Part shown: piece after piece, positions 48,840 to 59,339 of the stretch | How the letters are laid out: the number at the start of each line of letters is the position of its first letter | How positions within the stretch are numbered: the first letter of the stretch is position 1 | DNA from: Astragalus membranaceus | Lineage: Eukaryota; Streptophyta; Magnoliopsida; Fabales; Fabaceae | Assembly: GCA_039519185.1 (NCBI GenBank) | Contig: CM076847.1 | Location: forward strand, 39,156,916 to 39,220,915 | DNA: 64,000 bases | Direction: 5' to 3' | Notes under the pieces: model-generated | Told to the model about the DNA's origin: nothing | The model's input: the letters and a program-made list of their open reading frames with translations, nothing else | The model's database searches: none | Translations under genes and position numbers: made by a program

Positions 48840-51480
48840 ATAAAGTAGAATGCATGAAATGTACAATGATTGCTTGAATGTGATAAAATGATATCTTAAA
48901 TGGCTATATGATTTACTTTTTTGTTTCAGCTAACAAAAAAAATGGATGGTGACTGATGCAAGAATAGAAGAAAATGAAGCAATTTCTAATTTTGTCTCAA
49001 TGCATGTGAGAGGACTGATGCCCTTGAGATGGATGTGAGAGGAATGAATGACTTTTGTTTTTGTTATGATGCATGAAAGAGATAATGTATTGGAGATGCA
49101 TAGGAATGAAGGACTTTTGTTTTTTTGTTTTTTTTTTACAATGCATGAAGATGAGTAATGAAATAATGAATGAATGTAATATTTTTTATAATCTCAATGT
49201 GATATTTATTATTTTTGGTGTATGGATATGCAAGATGATGCACTTTGGATGAGATGAACCAACAAAAAGCATGATATTTTTGTCATTTTGTAGATGATAA
49301 GATGTATGGTAGGAGAATGATAATGAAATGTTTATGGAAAAATCATTTTCGTATGAATGCATGGTGATTTTTTATCTGTTTTCTTTGAATAAAGTATAAT
49401 GCATGAACATATGGATGTTTGTCGTACATGAGCAACAATGGAGATGAATGAGATGCGTGATGATTTTTGAATGTGACAGAAGGATACCTTAAATTGGTAT
49501 GGATGATGAATGATGCAATAATGGAGAAATTTCTGATTTTTATTTTGATGTATGTAGGAATATGAGATGCATGTAAGAGGAATAATTTTTTTTTATGATG
49601 CATGGGAGTAATGCCTTTAAAGTGGATGTGGAAGAAATAACTGGCCCCCCTTTTTTCGTATAATGCATGAAGAGGGAATGAAATGATGAATGAATATATA
49701 ATACCACAGTGATATTTTTTTTCTAGTGTGGATACGCAAGATGGACAAATAATGCAAATGATATTTCTGTTATTTAGAGATGATGAGATGCATGGTGGCG
49801 AGATGAGATGCGTATGAAAAGAATGATCTTATTTTGTTACGAATGTATGATGAAGATGTAAGTGCATGGAATGCACATGATTGTTTGATTCCAATGACAG
49901 TAAGATGTTCAAAGAAATGATTATTTTAAATGAGTTTATTTTTTTTAGAGGTCATGCAACATGCGAAGTTACAAATTCTCATTTATTTTATTGGATGATC
50001 AGTGATGTATGAAAAGAGTAGTGACATGTTTTTTTTTGTCTAGAAAACGACACATGCAGGGAAAATGATTGTTTGATTCTAATGGAATGCTATGTCAAGT
50101 GCTATGTTGGCCGGTGACACGGCTTCGCGGTGGTGGCTAGTGTTTCGATGCCGGAAGACAGGGTGTGCTAATTCGGTGGGTGCCCTGGCTGCTGTTTGCA
50201 GTTCTCTCTGACGGGCTCCTCCCCTCTGCCTTCAACTTCTGAGCTCTTCCCCTCTCCTGGCCTTCACCTCTAACCTCGATCAATTGGAGTGTCTCTAATG
50301 TGAGGATAGTGAGGTGATGCTGGGTGTTGTGGTGTGGCTCTCAATTGGCGGTGGGTGGTGGTGTGTGGGGGCATGCAGGTGCTTCGGAGTTTGGGACCCT
50401 TGATTACAGTTAGAAGTTCTCTTCGCTGGGCTCCTACCTTTGTCTTCAGCTTCTGAGCCCTTCCCAATCGTCTCTTGGCCTCCATCTCTAACCTCGATCT
50501 TTGGGAGTGCGCTTAATGTGAGGATAGTGAGGTGATTATGGCTGGGGTGGTTTGGAGTGTGTGCGCAGTAGGCAGTAGGTGGAGGTTGTGGGGGCTATTC
50601 TGGTGTTGCCCTGCTTCCTTTTTTGGGCTGTCCTGGTCGCCTTAGAATATATTTTATTAGAACTCTTTGGTTGTTTATTTTAGGAGCCTTTGTTGGGCTT
50701 TCTATTATTGTTTTCATTGCCAAGGGTTTTGGTCTAGTCCCCCCTTGTGTTTTCATGTCTTCTCTTTATTTTATTAATAAAAACACTTAATTGTGGCTTA
50801 AAAAAAAATTATTGTAAATGACCCTTTTTTTTAGAGAGGCAATGCAACATGGTAATGATGCAAACACTCTCTTTTCATTTGATGATGATTGATAAGAGAA
50901 AAAGGTTATGATTCTTGTTTTTTTTGTTAAAATGTAAATCATGAATGAACACCTGACGAATGTATGATGAAAATGCAAATGCATGAAATGCTGAAGGAAT
51001 GTTCACTTGGAAAACTCAGTTATTCTAAATGATTTTTTTAAACGATGCAACATATAGGTGATGCAAATTATCGTAAAATGCTAACCAAAACATATATTTT
51101 GGATGATGAATGGGAAGAATAATGACACTCTTTTCTTTTTCTTTTTATTTAGAAATGATGCATGCATAGAGAAATGATGTATTTGAACTAGGATGACAAT
51201 ATGAGTGAAATGATGTATGAATGTCACGTATTTAACATGCATTCCATCATTATGTAAAGCCTGCACTATTTGATGATGATCTTTTAATATTTACAAATTA
51301 TGAATATATGATAATTGGATTGATGATGAGATGTATGGTGGGGAAATGGTAACGTGATGCATGTGAAAAGAATGATTTTTATTTTTGTTATGAATGCATG
51401 ATGATTTTTGCATGATGAATGGAAGGAGTGATGTCGTCTCATGTGCATGCAAATGAAGGAAGCATGAAATGTTTTTTTTT
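48840..51480. repeat. Degenerate ATGAATG/ATGCAT-rich repeats in element A
   Basis: Loosely repeated segments of several hundred bases share phrases such as GATGAGATGCATGGTGG (49787, 51326, variant near 49297), TGATTGTTTGATTC and TTTTTGTTATGAATGCATG. They occupy the place where coding genes sit in the Ogre. They are too diverged to define an exact unit by eye. Confidence 0.5.
50100..50808 (+). mobile_element. 5'-truncated LINE 3' end with poly(A)
   Basis: A GC-richer island within the AT-rich repeats ends in TTTATTAATAAAAACAC...A9 at about 50800, like a plant L1 3' untranslated region. It contains a roughly 220-bp imperfect direct repeat (50195-50310 and 50400-50540) sharing TCTAACCTCGATC and TAATGTGAGGATAGTGAGGT. 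No ORF or clear TSD was found, so the boundaries are approximate. Confidence 0.45.
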
Positions 51481-52062
51481 GAGTGATTTTATTTTGGAGA
51501 AACGCTAACCTAGATTAATAGAGAGAGTAAGTATAATTCCCCTGTGTCCTAGGTGAGTCATGTCTAAATTGGGATTTTCAACATGGTCTAGGGTCGCTTA
51601 TGTGATCAATCTCTCAGGTGGCTCTATTCACTTCCTCACAAAGGTCTCCAAAGCTAAAATCCCCTTCCTGATATGATCCACAACGATAGCGAGCTACCTG
51701 GTGTGGGATACCATGAAAGAGCGTACTCTGGCTGAGACTTTCATGAGAGTCAGACAGATAAAATCCAGAATGACTGTCACTAATAATCTCCACTCGTCCT
51801 AGGTTATTTGCAGATCCGGGTATAGGGCCCCACTCAAAGGTGTGTGCAAAAGTGTAAGTGAGATGTGTGATGAGGGCGAAATACCTAAACTAACCAAGCT
51901 GGAAAAGATATACAACAATAATAACAAAAGAGTCGTCTACCCTAAGGTGCAATAATATAACAAAATGCTAATAAATAAGTAACATAAGCATAAGGGCAAA
52001 AACAAAATATAAAGCTAATAAAACTTACACATTTAGTTAGACAGGCTTCACTCTCTTAATTT

Positions 52063-52081
52063 GTCCCCAGCGAAGTCGCCA
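52063..52081 (-). promoter_or_regulatory. Primer-binding site of element A
   Basis: TGGCGACTTCGCTGGGGAC on the minus strand, two bases inside the LTR, one base different from the site of the Ogre element C. Confidence 0.8.
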
Positions 52082-52083
52082 GC

Positions 52084-54536
52084 TGTAGCGACCGAAAAAT
52101 CCAGAGGAGGGATTCTTCGAAGTTCTTGAAATGAAGCCGCCACCAAAGTTTAGTCTAAGGGCAAACATTGGAAAATCCCTATTGAGTGGACAAGGGGGTT
52201 TTGCAGACCAGGTTTAGGCTCGGGAGTCGTTTATGCGTAGGGAAGGTATTAGCACCCTATGACATCCTTCCTACGGAAGGTTACCTTTTAACTAAATGTG
52301 TAAACGTTTATTAATTCAAAAATAATGTTTTTACCCTTATAATAATAATAATAATAAAAAGACTCACTAAACAGTTAGTTATTTTTGGACTTTTTGAGAA
52401 ATAGGAGAGAAATGAATTTAAAAAGAAAAAGGGTTTTTTTATTAGTGCAATTGACAGATGTGGGCCCCCATCTGCTCCTACGTATCTCCTGGTAGAGAAT
52501 CAAATCACACGTAGTTCTTGGTAGAAAATGTTTGTGGGTTGGTGTTTTTTAATTATTTGAATGTTTTTGAGATTGGGAGAGGTATTCGTAATGACCAAAC
52601 AAGTAAAACTCAGAGTGGTCATTACTCGTAGCCCGTTTGAAAATCAAAGTTGTTAATAACGATCAAACAAGTCGGACTCAGGGTGACCATTTGTAACAGT
52701 CCTTTTTTATGAATTTAATTGTTCGAAAAATAAAGGTTTGGAGGCATTGTGATGTAATAATAAAACACAAAATGAGTTGTAATAAAAAGAAATATAATTG
52801 ACGGTGGTGTTGTATTATAAAAAAGGAAGTGTGAATAGCAACAAATGTTGTATTTTTAAAAAGGGGGGTGTAGATAGTGAGCCCAGCTGGTTTTTTGGAG
52901 ACTGGGCTGCATTTTCTTTTTTAAAAAAAGGGTGCGGACCGCATGGGGGTACGTACATAATAACACAGGGGGTGTGAAGATTAATTCGAGAAATAGAGGG
53001 AAGGGGTGCACAACGTAAACCAGGGGGTGCGCTTACTAAAAAAGGGAAAACAATGAAATGAATGAATGGGCCATATGGGGGAGGGGTTAACTCATGAAAA
53101 GAGAGGGGTGTAGATGGTAGACTGAGATAAAATGAAATGAAGAAGAAAAAATACAAACAGAAACAGAAGAAGGAGATCGATCTAAAAACTGATCCTCTCT
53201 AAACCCTAAGCGCCGTTCCAGAGAAGATGGGAGAGGCAGAGAAAACGGAGTTCACCGCGAGAGAGGAAGAAGGAACAGAGCTTCGCGGTGGTGAGAGCTG
53301 CGACGGTGGCCGGGTGTGGCGTCGTTTCTCACGATGGTGGCGTGACGGTGATGACGCCCAGAAAAAATGCGAATGGAGTGGGAGGGGTTGTCGCCGGAGG
53401 GACGCGAACACAGTGGGGGCCGTGGAGATGCCGGCGATGTAGCGAGGAGACTGGGCGACAGTCTGTTGGTGGGGATATGAGACGGCGTTCGGTGGCGTGA
53501 CTGTGGCGGTGTTGGTTGGTTGATGCGATCGTAGTGGTGGTTGCGGTTAGAGAGAGGGAAGGGAGCTACGGAGGTGTACGAGGTTGTTACAGAGGGAGAT
53601 GTGAAGAGGAAGAGTTTCATTAATGGAGTTATTGAAGAGATTGATGCAGGAGAGACTAGGAAGATGGCAGAGGATTGACGCCGTGAATGGGCCTTCAATG
53701 TTGGTTCTGAAAGGTCAAGCTCCGTTACGGTGGTGTTAGTGGAGTCGCATCGTACACCATACCAGTTGCAAGGAGTGCTGTCTCTTGTGTTCCAAGAAGA
53801 TAAGCGTGAGTCTGGGTCATCTAGCGAGAGCTTGAATTGTTGCAGGTATAAACCTTCCGGGTTCAGAGATACAACGCACTCTCCCAAAACCAACACCCAT
53901 AACACAATGCAAATTAATGAGACTTGCTTTCCCATTGTTTATTTCAACGAGAAGTGAAGGAAATATAAAGAGAGAGTGGGTGTGTGTGGTGAGGAAAAAG
54001 GACAGTCAACAAAAGGAAGGACAGTAGCTGGCAATGGGTGGTGCCAAAGGACAGCAATTGAGGGGGGAAAAGGACAAAGGACAGCAGCTGGCTGATAATT
54101 TTGGGTGCAAGGACAGCATCTTTTGAATCACCAAAAGGACAATAGCTGGTCATGGGGAAGGACAGCTTCAAGGAAAAAAAAAGAGATAACCCTAACCCTA
54201 GATGGGGGCAGCTGCGCCCCTTCCCCTTCTCTTTTCCCTTTTTTTGAAATTTTGTATTTTTTAATTTTTGTATTATTTTCCTTTTTTTTTGTTTTTGTCT
54301 AATGTGTAAAAGGACTTGTAATAATAACAACTTTGGACTATTCAGCTTTTGTCTATTTTTGTATCACATTTATTTATATTTGTATTTTATGGTAATAAGC
54401 AATATCAACCAAAAAACGAGTATCACAAAAAAGATGTCGCACAATGAGCGTTAAAGACACGCGCACAATTAAAGCGACGAGAATAAAAACTTTTTTTGGT
54501 TTTTTTCAATTAGCCGGACAAAATTAGGGTATGACA
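52084..54536 (-). repeat. Element A right (5') LTR, 2453 bp
   Basis: Pairs with 12179-14595 and ends GGGTATGACA, followed by the TSD GATAG. It keeps about 27 bp (near 53236) and about 50 bp (near 53415-53465) missing from the left copy. It lacks about 47 bp present there near 13947-13993. Confidence 0.9.
53569..53935 (-). pseudogene. Captured HAESA-like LRR receptor kinase N-terminus (right LTR copy)
   Basis: Same fragment as at 13575-13941. ATG at 53935, signal peptide, LRRNT_2 (EGLYLQQFKLSLDDPDSRLS, CNWYGVRCD), then the same one-base frameshift near 53706 into the first LRRs. Because both LTRs share the shift, it existed before this insertion. The open frame runs on to 53252 as Ser/Pro/Arg-rich sequence unrelated to receptors. 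Confidence 0.85.
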
Positions 54537-55071
54537 GATAGATAATGGGTTAATGGATGGTTTTTCCAACTTTAGTTGTTGCTAACACTCATAGAACTAA
54601 AGAAAAAAGTTCCTTCCTCAATAATTGCTTGAAGAAAGGGAATCAACGAGTTCAACTTAGTAGCCGATCCTCGACTAAATTTTAAGTTAGACAACAAATT
54701 TGGCATGCTCGGTGGGACCACATTAACCAAACAACCTCAAAGGTTTGGTTCACCTAGTCTAGATTTTCATTGGCATATGCACTCGCGTTCTGAGAAGAAT
54801 TTGAGCAACATGGATCCCCTTCCAGTTGATGTAACCAGCAAACACACTATGTTAAAGTGGAGCAGCACGTTGTTATGACCACATCCTTCATCAGCCAGCA
54901 GATTGATATGTGGATACATGACATTATGTATCAAGTGTCTCAACAACTGACTCACATAGTTAAACCTATGGTGCACAATAAGGTTAAGCAGACCATAGAA
55001 TTGGAGAACATAAGAGCCACTCCTAGCTATAACTCGGTTAGTTTTACCAACCTTGGCCAAGGAGTACATCC
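54537..55071 (+). pseudogene. Decayed gypsy-like 5' region and gag fragment (left part)
   Basis: A leader-like phrase (ACAAATTTGGCATGCTCGGT near 54689) is followed by a frame from 54857 (FISQQIDMWIHDIMYQVSQQ, then IVKPMVHNKVKQTIELENI). This resembles the N-terminal part of some plant gypsy gag proteins. It is cut by hAT element E at codon VHP and resumes at 57896. The family assignment is tentative. Confidence 0.45.
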
Positions 55072-57895
55072 TAGGGCTGGACAAACAGTCGGGTCCGTTG
55101 GATTCGGTTTCAATAGGGCCAATCCAGCTGAAACCGTAGTCATATTAACAAGGCCCAAATTCGACCATATAGGGCTTGGGTATAGACGGATCGGTTTATT
55201 CGGGTGACGGGTGGATCGGTATGGTTTAAAACGGTTTTAGGCCATGTTGGGCCAATAAAGTTTACTAAAAAACTGGATCAGTATAGTTTTAGCACCTACC
55301 AATTAATTAAATTGCTATAACAATTATGGATTAGTATACTACTGTTTTGCACCTAACAATTATAATTAAACTGCTATAACTCAGATACAACTGTTTTGCA
55401 CCTGCCAGTTAATTTAAACATTCACTGCATATCTAAATTAACAACATTCTGCAACAGCAACAGCAACTAAATTAAGTATAGTTTTACCTAAGCTAAATAA
55501 CATTCAGCAACAGCAACTAAATTAACATAACCAGAAGTAACTAGCTACACAGTTTTAATAACTACAACAGAGTTTTACTTCAACATTACTACCAAGTTTT
55601 AATCAAAGGCAGCCAAGCCAAGCAAGCATCAGCTCCCTACACCAAATCTACTTAATAATTAACTAATTATGCTCCAATTTGATTGGTTACAGTGCAAATG
55701 CACATACACCCATGCAAGGGGATCAACTTCCCGAAGAAGCTTAAGAACCCAGCTTCATATCCATATGAATCTGCATAAAAAATTGAAGCTAATAATGAGT
55801 AATGAGTAATCAAGCTTCAAAAAATTGAACTCAGCTTTAAAAACAACAAAATAGACTAATGAGTAATCAAGCACTAACCTTGTAAGATTGAAGCTAAAAG
55901 CCTATTGCACAACACTCTACTTGACATTCCATCTAATCTTTATATTCTTGTATCAAGGGATATAATTATGCAAAATCTGAAACATATTTCAAATTATCAA
56001 TCCACAATCCAGACTAAAGCAAAACAGTGAACATAAAAGTAATGACACGCTTACCTCTTGATTTCCAACAACTCGTATGAAGAGATGGAATGGTTTGGAA
56101 GAATTTACATGTATGCAAAGGAAGCACTAGGAAAAAAAAACTCAGAATTAAAAACATATTCTGCAAAAAACGCAGAATTAAAAACATATTCTGCAACAAA
56201 CTCAGAATTTATTAGAACTAACTTACCATACCAGCTGGGTATATATGTTTAGAACTCGTCTCCAATCTTGACCAAAGTTGACAACAAAAATAGCAATATT
56301 CTGCAAAAGGAAGAGAGTAGAACAATCATATCAGAAAAAAAACAAGAAATAGAACTCAATCTCATCATTTGATACAAGAATAATTAAAGTGGGGTGTAAA
56401 CACTGTCTGGCTACGGTACGCCTAGAAGGGGGTGTAAAGTGGGGCTGTAATTGCTTAGGTAGGTACTTAAATCCCTCACCTTCCACAACTCTGAAGGGTT
56501 GCTCATCCATGGTAACAAAAAGCAGATAAAGCCTTTTTACATGCTTCAACATTAAATCTAGTGCTTGTAGGGACTAAGCTACTACCCTCCCCACTCTTAA
56601 AGGTAAGTGTTGGCTGACTTGGGTCTCTATTTATATTATGAATCAAGCTTATTTATCTATCAAGTATTTAATAAATCATGTAGATGCATAAAGTAAACTA
56701 GTAAACAAAAAAATAAGGAATCAAGCTTGGAGCAAACTCAAGCAAACACAAAGATATCATACCTAACTCAGCCGACACAAAACTAAACATAAGCAAAACA
56801 AATAACTAAACAAGCAAGTAATTATCATATCAAACACATTTAATACACAGAAAATCGATGCTTTAAATAAACATATCAAACACATTTCAGAAACCTCATT
56901 TTAAACGAAAATGGACAGAACATTCAGCTGATTCTTTAAATAAACAGTAAACCCTAAAATATATTTACCAAATAGTGGATGCTTCAATACGAAACCCTCA
57001 GCTGATTCTTGGATAGTCCTTCTTCACAAATAGTTAGATCCAAACCTCAAATCAACAAAAGATAAAAGAAATTAATGTTAGTAAGAAAACATTAAACAAG
57101 AAAGAAATATGGTGAAACAGAGGAAACAGGAGAGGAAAGCACAAAACACAAAAAAGTAAATGGAGGAGCAAAGAACCCTAAAAAAAGCTAGATCAAAACC
57201 CTAAAAAGAAGAAAACGAAAGAGATGAAGAAGATGTGCTTTTCTTACTTACCGTAAACGTGGAAACAGAGGAGCGAAGAGTCACGAACGGAGATGGAGGA
57301 GCGAAGAACCCTAAAAAGAAGTTAGATCAAAACCCTAAAAAGAAGAAAACGAAACAGATGAAGAAGATGTGATTTTGTTACTTACCGTAAACGTGGAAAC
57401 AGAGGAGCAAAGAGTCACGAACGGAGATGGTCGATAAACCACGGTGGTACGCTGAATCTCTTCATCTCCGTTCGTGAGGAGTTGGAGGAGCGAAGAAGAA
57501 GTGAAGAACCACGGTGATGGAGGAGCGAAGAAGAAGTGAAGAACCACAGTGATGGATGAGGGAAGAAGAAGTGAAGAAGGACGGCGATGGAGGGCGAAGA
57601 AGAAGCGATGAAGGACGGCGATGGAGCAAGCACGCGAAAAGGAATTAGGTTAGGGATTGTATTTGTGACATTGTGATGAACTGAAATTAGGAAATTTTAA
57701 TTGGGTATTGTAACAAACGGTCGGGTCTGGTTCTATATGGGTTGGTATTTTCCCATCCAGGCCCAACTGTTTCAAACCATTATAGCCCATATTTGTAACC
57801 CGTGAACCCGTTAAACCATTTAAACCCGTAATTCGGTTTCAACAAACACGGGTGGGTCGGGTTCACGGTCGGTTTGGACATTTTGTCTAGCCCTA
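55072..57895. mobile_element. Element E: non-autonomous hAT-type transposon, 2824 bp
   Basis: Termini TAGGGCTGGACAAA and (inverted) TAGGGCTAGACAAA, with one mismatch, are flanked by the 8-bp duplication GTACATCC (55064-55071 and 57896-57903). Both ends are rich in CGGGT/GGTTT words within about 150 bp. The interior is AT-rich with no transposase frame (longest frames under 80 codons), so it needs a transposase in trans. It also holds a tandem duplication at 57161-57430. Confidence 0.9.
57161..57430. repeat. Two-copy 133-bp tandem duplication inside element E
   Basis: Unit 57161-57293 is repeated at 57294-57430 with few changes (shared TGGAGGAGC, CTTACTTACCGTAAACGTGG and AGAGTCACGAACGGAGATGG). 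Shorter GATGGAGG(A)GCGAAGAAGAAG units follow to about 57620. Confidence 0.85.
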
Positions 57896-57903
57896 GTACA
57901 TCC

Positions 57904-58045
57904 TATTCTAATGGGGGAGTATGCCTCAAGGTTACCCAAACAAAACTATGGTAGGGCCTCAACTGACAATTCCACGTCGGTTGATTCCTAACTTTGCATT
58001 CTCTCAATCTCAACCAAGTAACTTTGCCAAAGCCAACACATTGCT
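57904..58045 (+). pseudogene. Decayed gypsy-like gag fragment (right part)
   Basis: After the TSD the gag-like frame resumes (MGEYASRLPKQNYGR), then shifts once to IPRRLIPNFAFSQSQPSNFA. This fits a gag tail interrupted by element E and further decayed. Confidence 0.4.
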
Positions 58046-58217
58046 AATAACACTCTTTTTTACACACTTTCTCCAACACTCACTCTATGATTGATTAAAA
58101 TTCTTATGAGTCCGACCACTATGAAATTGAGACCTATTAATTTAGTGGGACCACATGAATTTTAACTAATCATAAAGTGAGTGTTGGAAAAATTACGTAA
58201 AAGAGAGAGTTGTAATA
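58046..58217. mobile_element. Foldback MITE-like inverted repeat
   Basis: Left arm 58049-58113 and right arm 58156-58212 are imperfect inverted repeats sharing CCAACACTCACT and TTAAAATTC around a loop of about 40 bp. A third direct copy of the outer part (TAATAACACTTTTTTTACAC) follows at 58213-58241. The superfamily is unclear. Confidence 0.55.
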
Positions 58218-58309
58218 ACACTTTTTTTACACACTCTCTCTAAATTCACAAGAATATTATTATTTATTAACTTTTTTTGACAGAACTTAATCAATTTTTA
58301 TAAGCACAA

Positions 58310-58474
58310 GGTCTCGGGTTCGAATATTGGGTGTGGCAAAAACACTGTTGGGAGGGGAGAACCACACGGGCCGGCAAAGTCGGGTACTCCTGGCCAGCCA
58401 GGTTCCCCGACGTAGATTAGTCATCGGCAAAGCCGGTGGAAACTACGCACCAATGACATGGTAACAAAAATAAC
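58310..58474 (+). mobile_element. 5'-truncated tRNA-derived SINE
   Basis: It begins at a Pol III B-box-like GGGTTCGAAT and carries the plant-SINE-like tail GTAGATTAGTC...GCCGGTGG, ending in a short A-rich stretch. It is flanked by TTTTATAAGCACAA (58296-58309) and TTTTATAAACACAA (58475-58488), a 14-bp TSD with one mismatch. No A box, so truncated. Confidence 0.65.
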
Positions 58475-58488
58475 TTTTATAAACACAA

Positions 58489-59213
58489 AACTATTCTTTT
58501 TTTTGGGATAAAAACACAAAACTATTCTTAAAAACTGTAATCAAACATTCTTAGAAGCAATACTTTATGTTTATATGGTTTGCTTTTGAAGGAACGATGT
58601 TGGGTTTGGGTTCGCGAAGGGAGAGGAAGTATCAAATGAAAAAGATGGAATTTTTATTTATTAAATATAATAATTAAAAAACAACTTTTGTAATAATAGT
58701 ATTAATAATTTTTATGTTTAAATTTCAACAAGGCAAGCCAGTGTGTCAGCCACGTAGGATAAGTGACTGACAACTCAGCGACAATTTTGACCTAGTTAGA
58801 GATGGACTTTGATTTTACAAATTAGGAAAATAGGGGGACTAAATTCGTGAAATTTTTTTTGGGGGACTAAAATCATAAATAAGTGATAATAGGGGATTAA
58901 ATTCGTGAAAAAAAATTCTTGGGGGACTAAAATCCTGAGTTGGTGAAAATAAGGGGACCAAAATTGTAATTAAGCAAAAAAAAAAGAGTTGTTATCTATC
59001 ACTTCTCAAATGTAATAGTTATCTTGAGCCTCTAAAAAACTCAATAAATATACGGATTTAATTTATATACAAAATGTGTATAAGTTTTTTTTTGCACTAT
59101 CTACGAATTAGAGACTGACACATCATCAAAAGGAAATTGGTCAATTGGTAACCATCAATTAGTCAATTAGTAATCAATCACTCCATAAATTGTGATTGAT
59201 GGTGGTTGTAAAA

Positions 59214-59257
<44 letters not shown>

Positions 59258-59339
59258 TAAACTCTAAATATAAATAAATATAAAAGGTATTTTTGAAAAA
59301 GTTTAGTGAATTTTACGTTGCTTTTTTAAAACCACTCGA
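58489..59339. other. Intergenic AT-rich sequence with short repeats
   Basis: Contains repeated phrases GGGGGACTAAA(A)T(T)CGTGAA at 58829-58977 (about four related units) and an (AT)n tract at 59217-59254. No gene is visible. The AT tract is about 90 bases upstream of the probable GNA1 leader. Confidence 0.6.

Larger units (their letters stand above)
46902..52083 (-). other. Element A internal region, 5' part (non-coding)
   Basis: Continuation of element A beyond element B. No retroviral ORF is present. The 48060-48110 block resembles sequence just beyond integrase in element C. Next to the right LTR, 51500-51860 matches the Ogre leader. Between them lie degenerate repeats and a LINE fragment. 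Confidence 0.7.
12179..54536 (-). mobile_element. Element A: ORF-less Ogre-related LTR retrotransposon, hosting nested insertions
   Basis: Long terminal repeats at 12179-14595 and 52084-54536 start TGTAGCGACCGAA and end GGGTATGAC(A). GATAG flanks both outer ends (12174-12178 and 54537-54541). The minus-strand primer site TGGCGACTTCGCTGGGGAC abuts the right LTR, and a polypurine tract abuts the left LTR. After removing element B the internal region is about 8 kb and has no retroviral ORF. The LTRs share blocks with those of Ogre element C (GGGAAGGTATTAGCACCC, CTCCTACGTATCTCCTGG), and so do the leader and 3' region. It is best read as a non-autonomous derivative of the Tat/Ogre lineage. Confidence 0.9.

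Noticed and set aside
57335..57633. Phe/Ser-rich minus-strand frames in element E
   Set aside because: They come from tandem GGAGCGAAGAAGAAG-type repeats and have no start context or domain.
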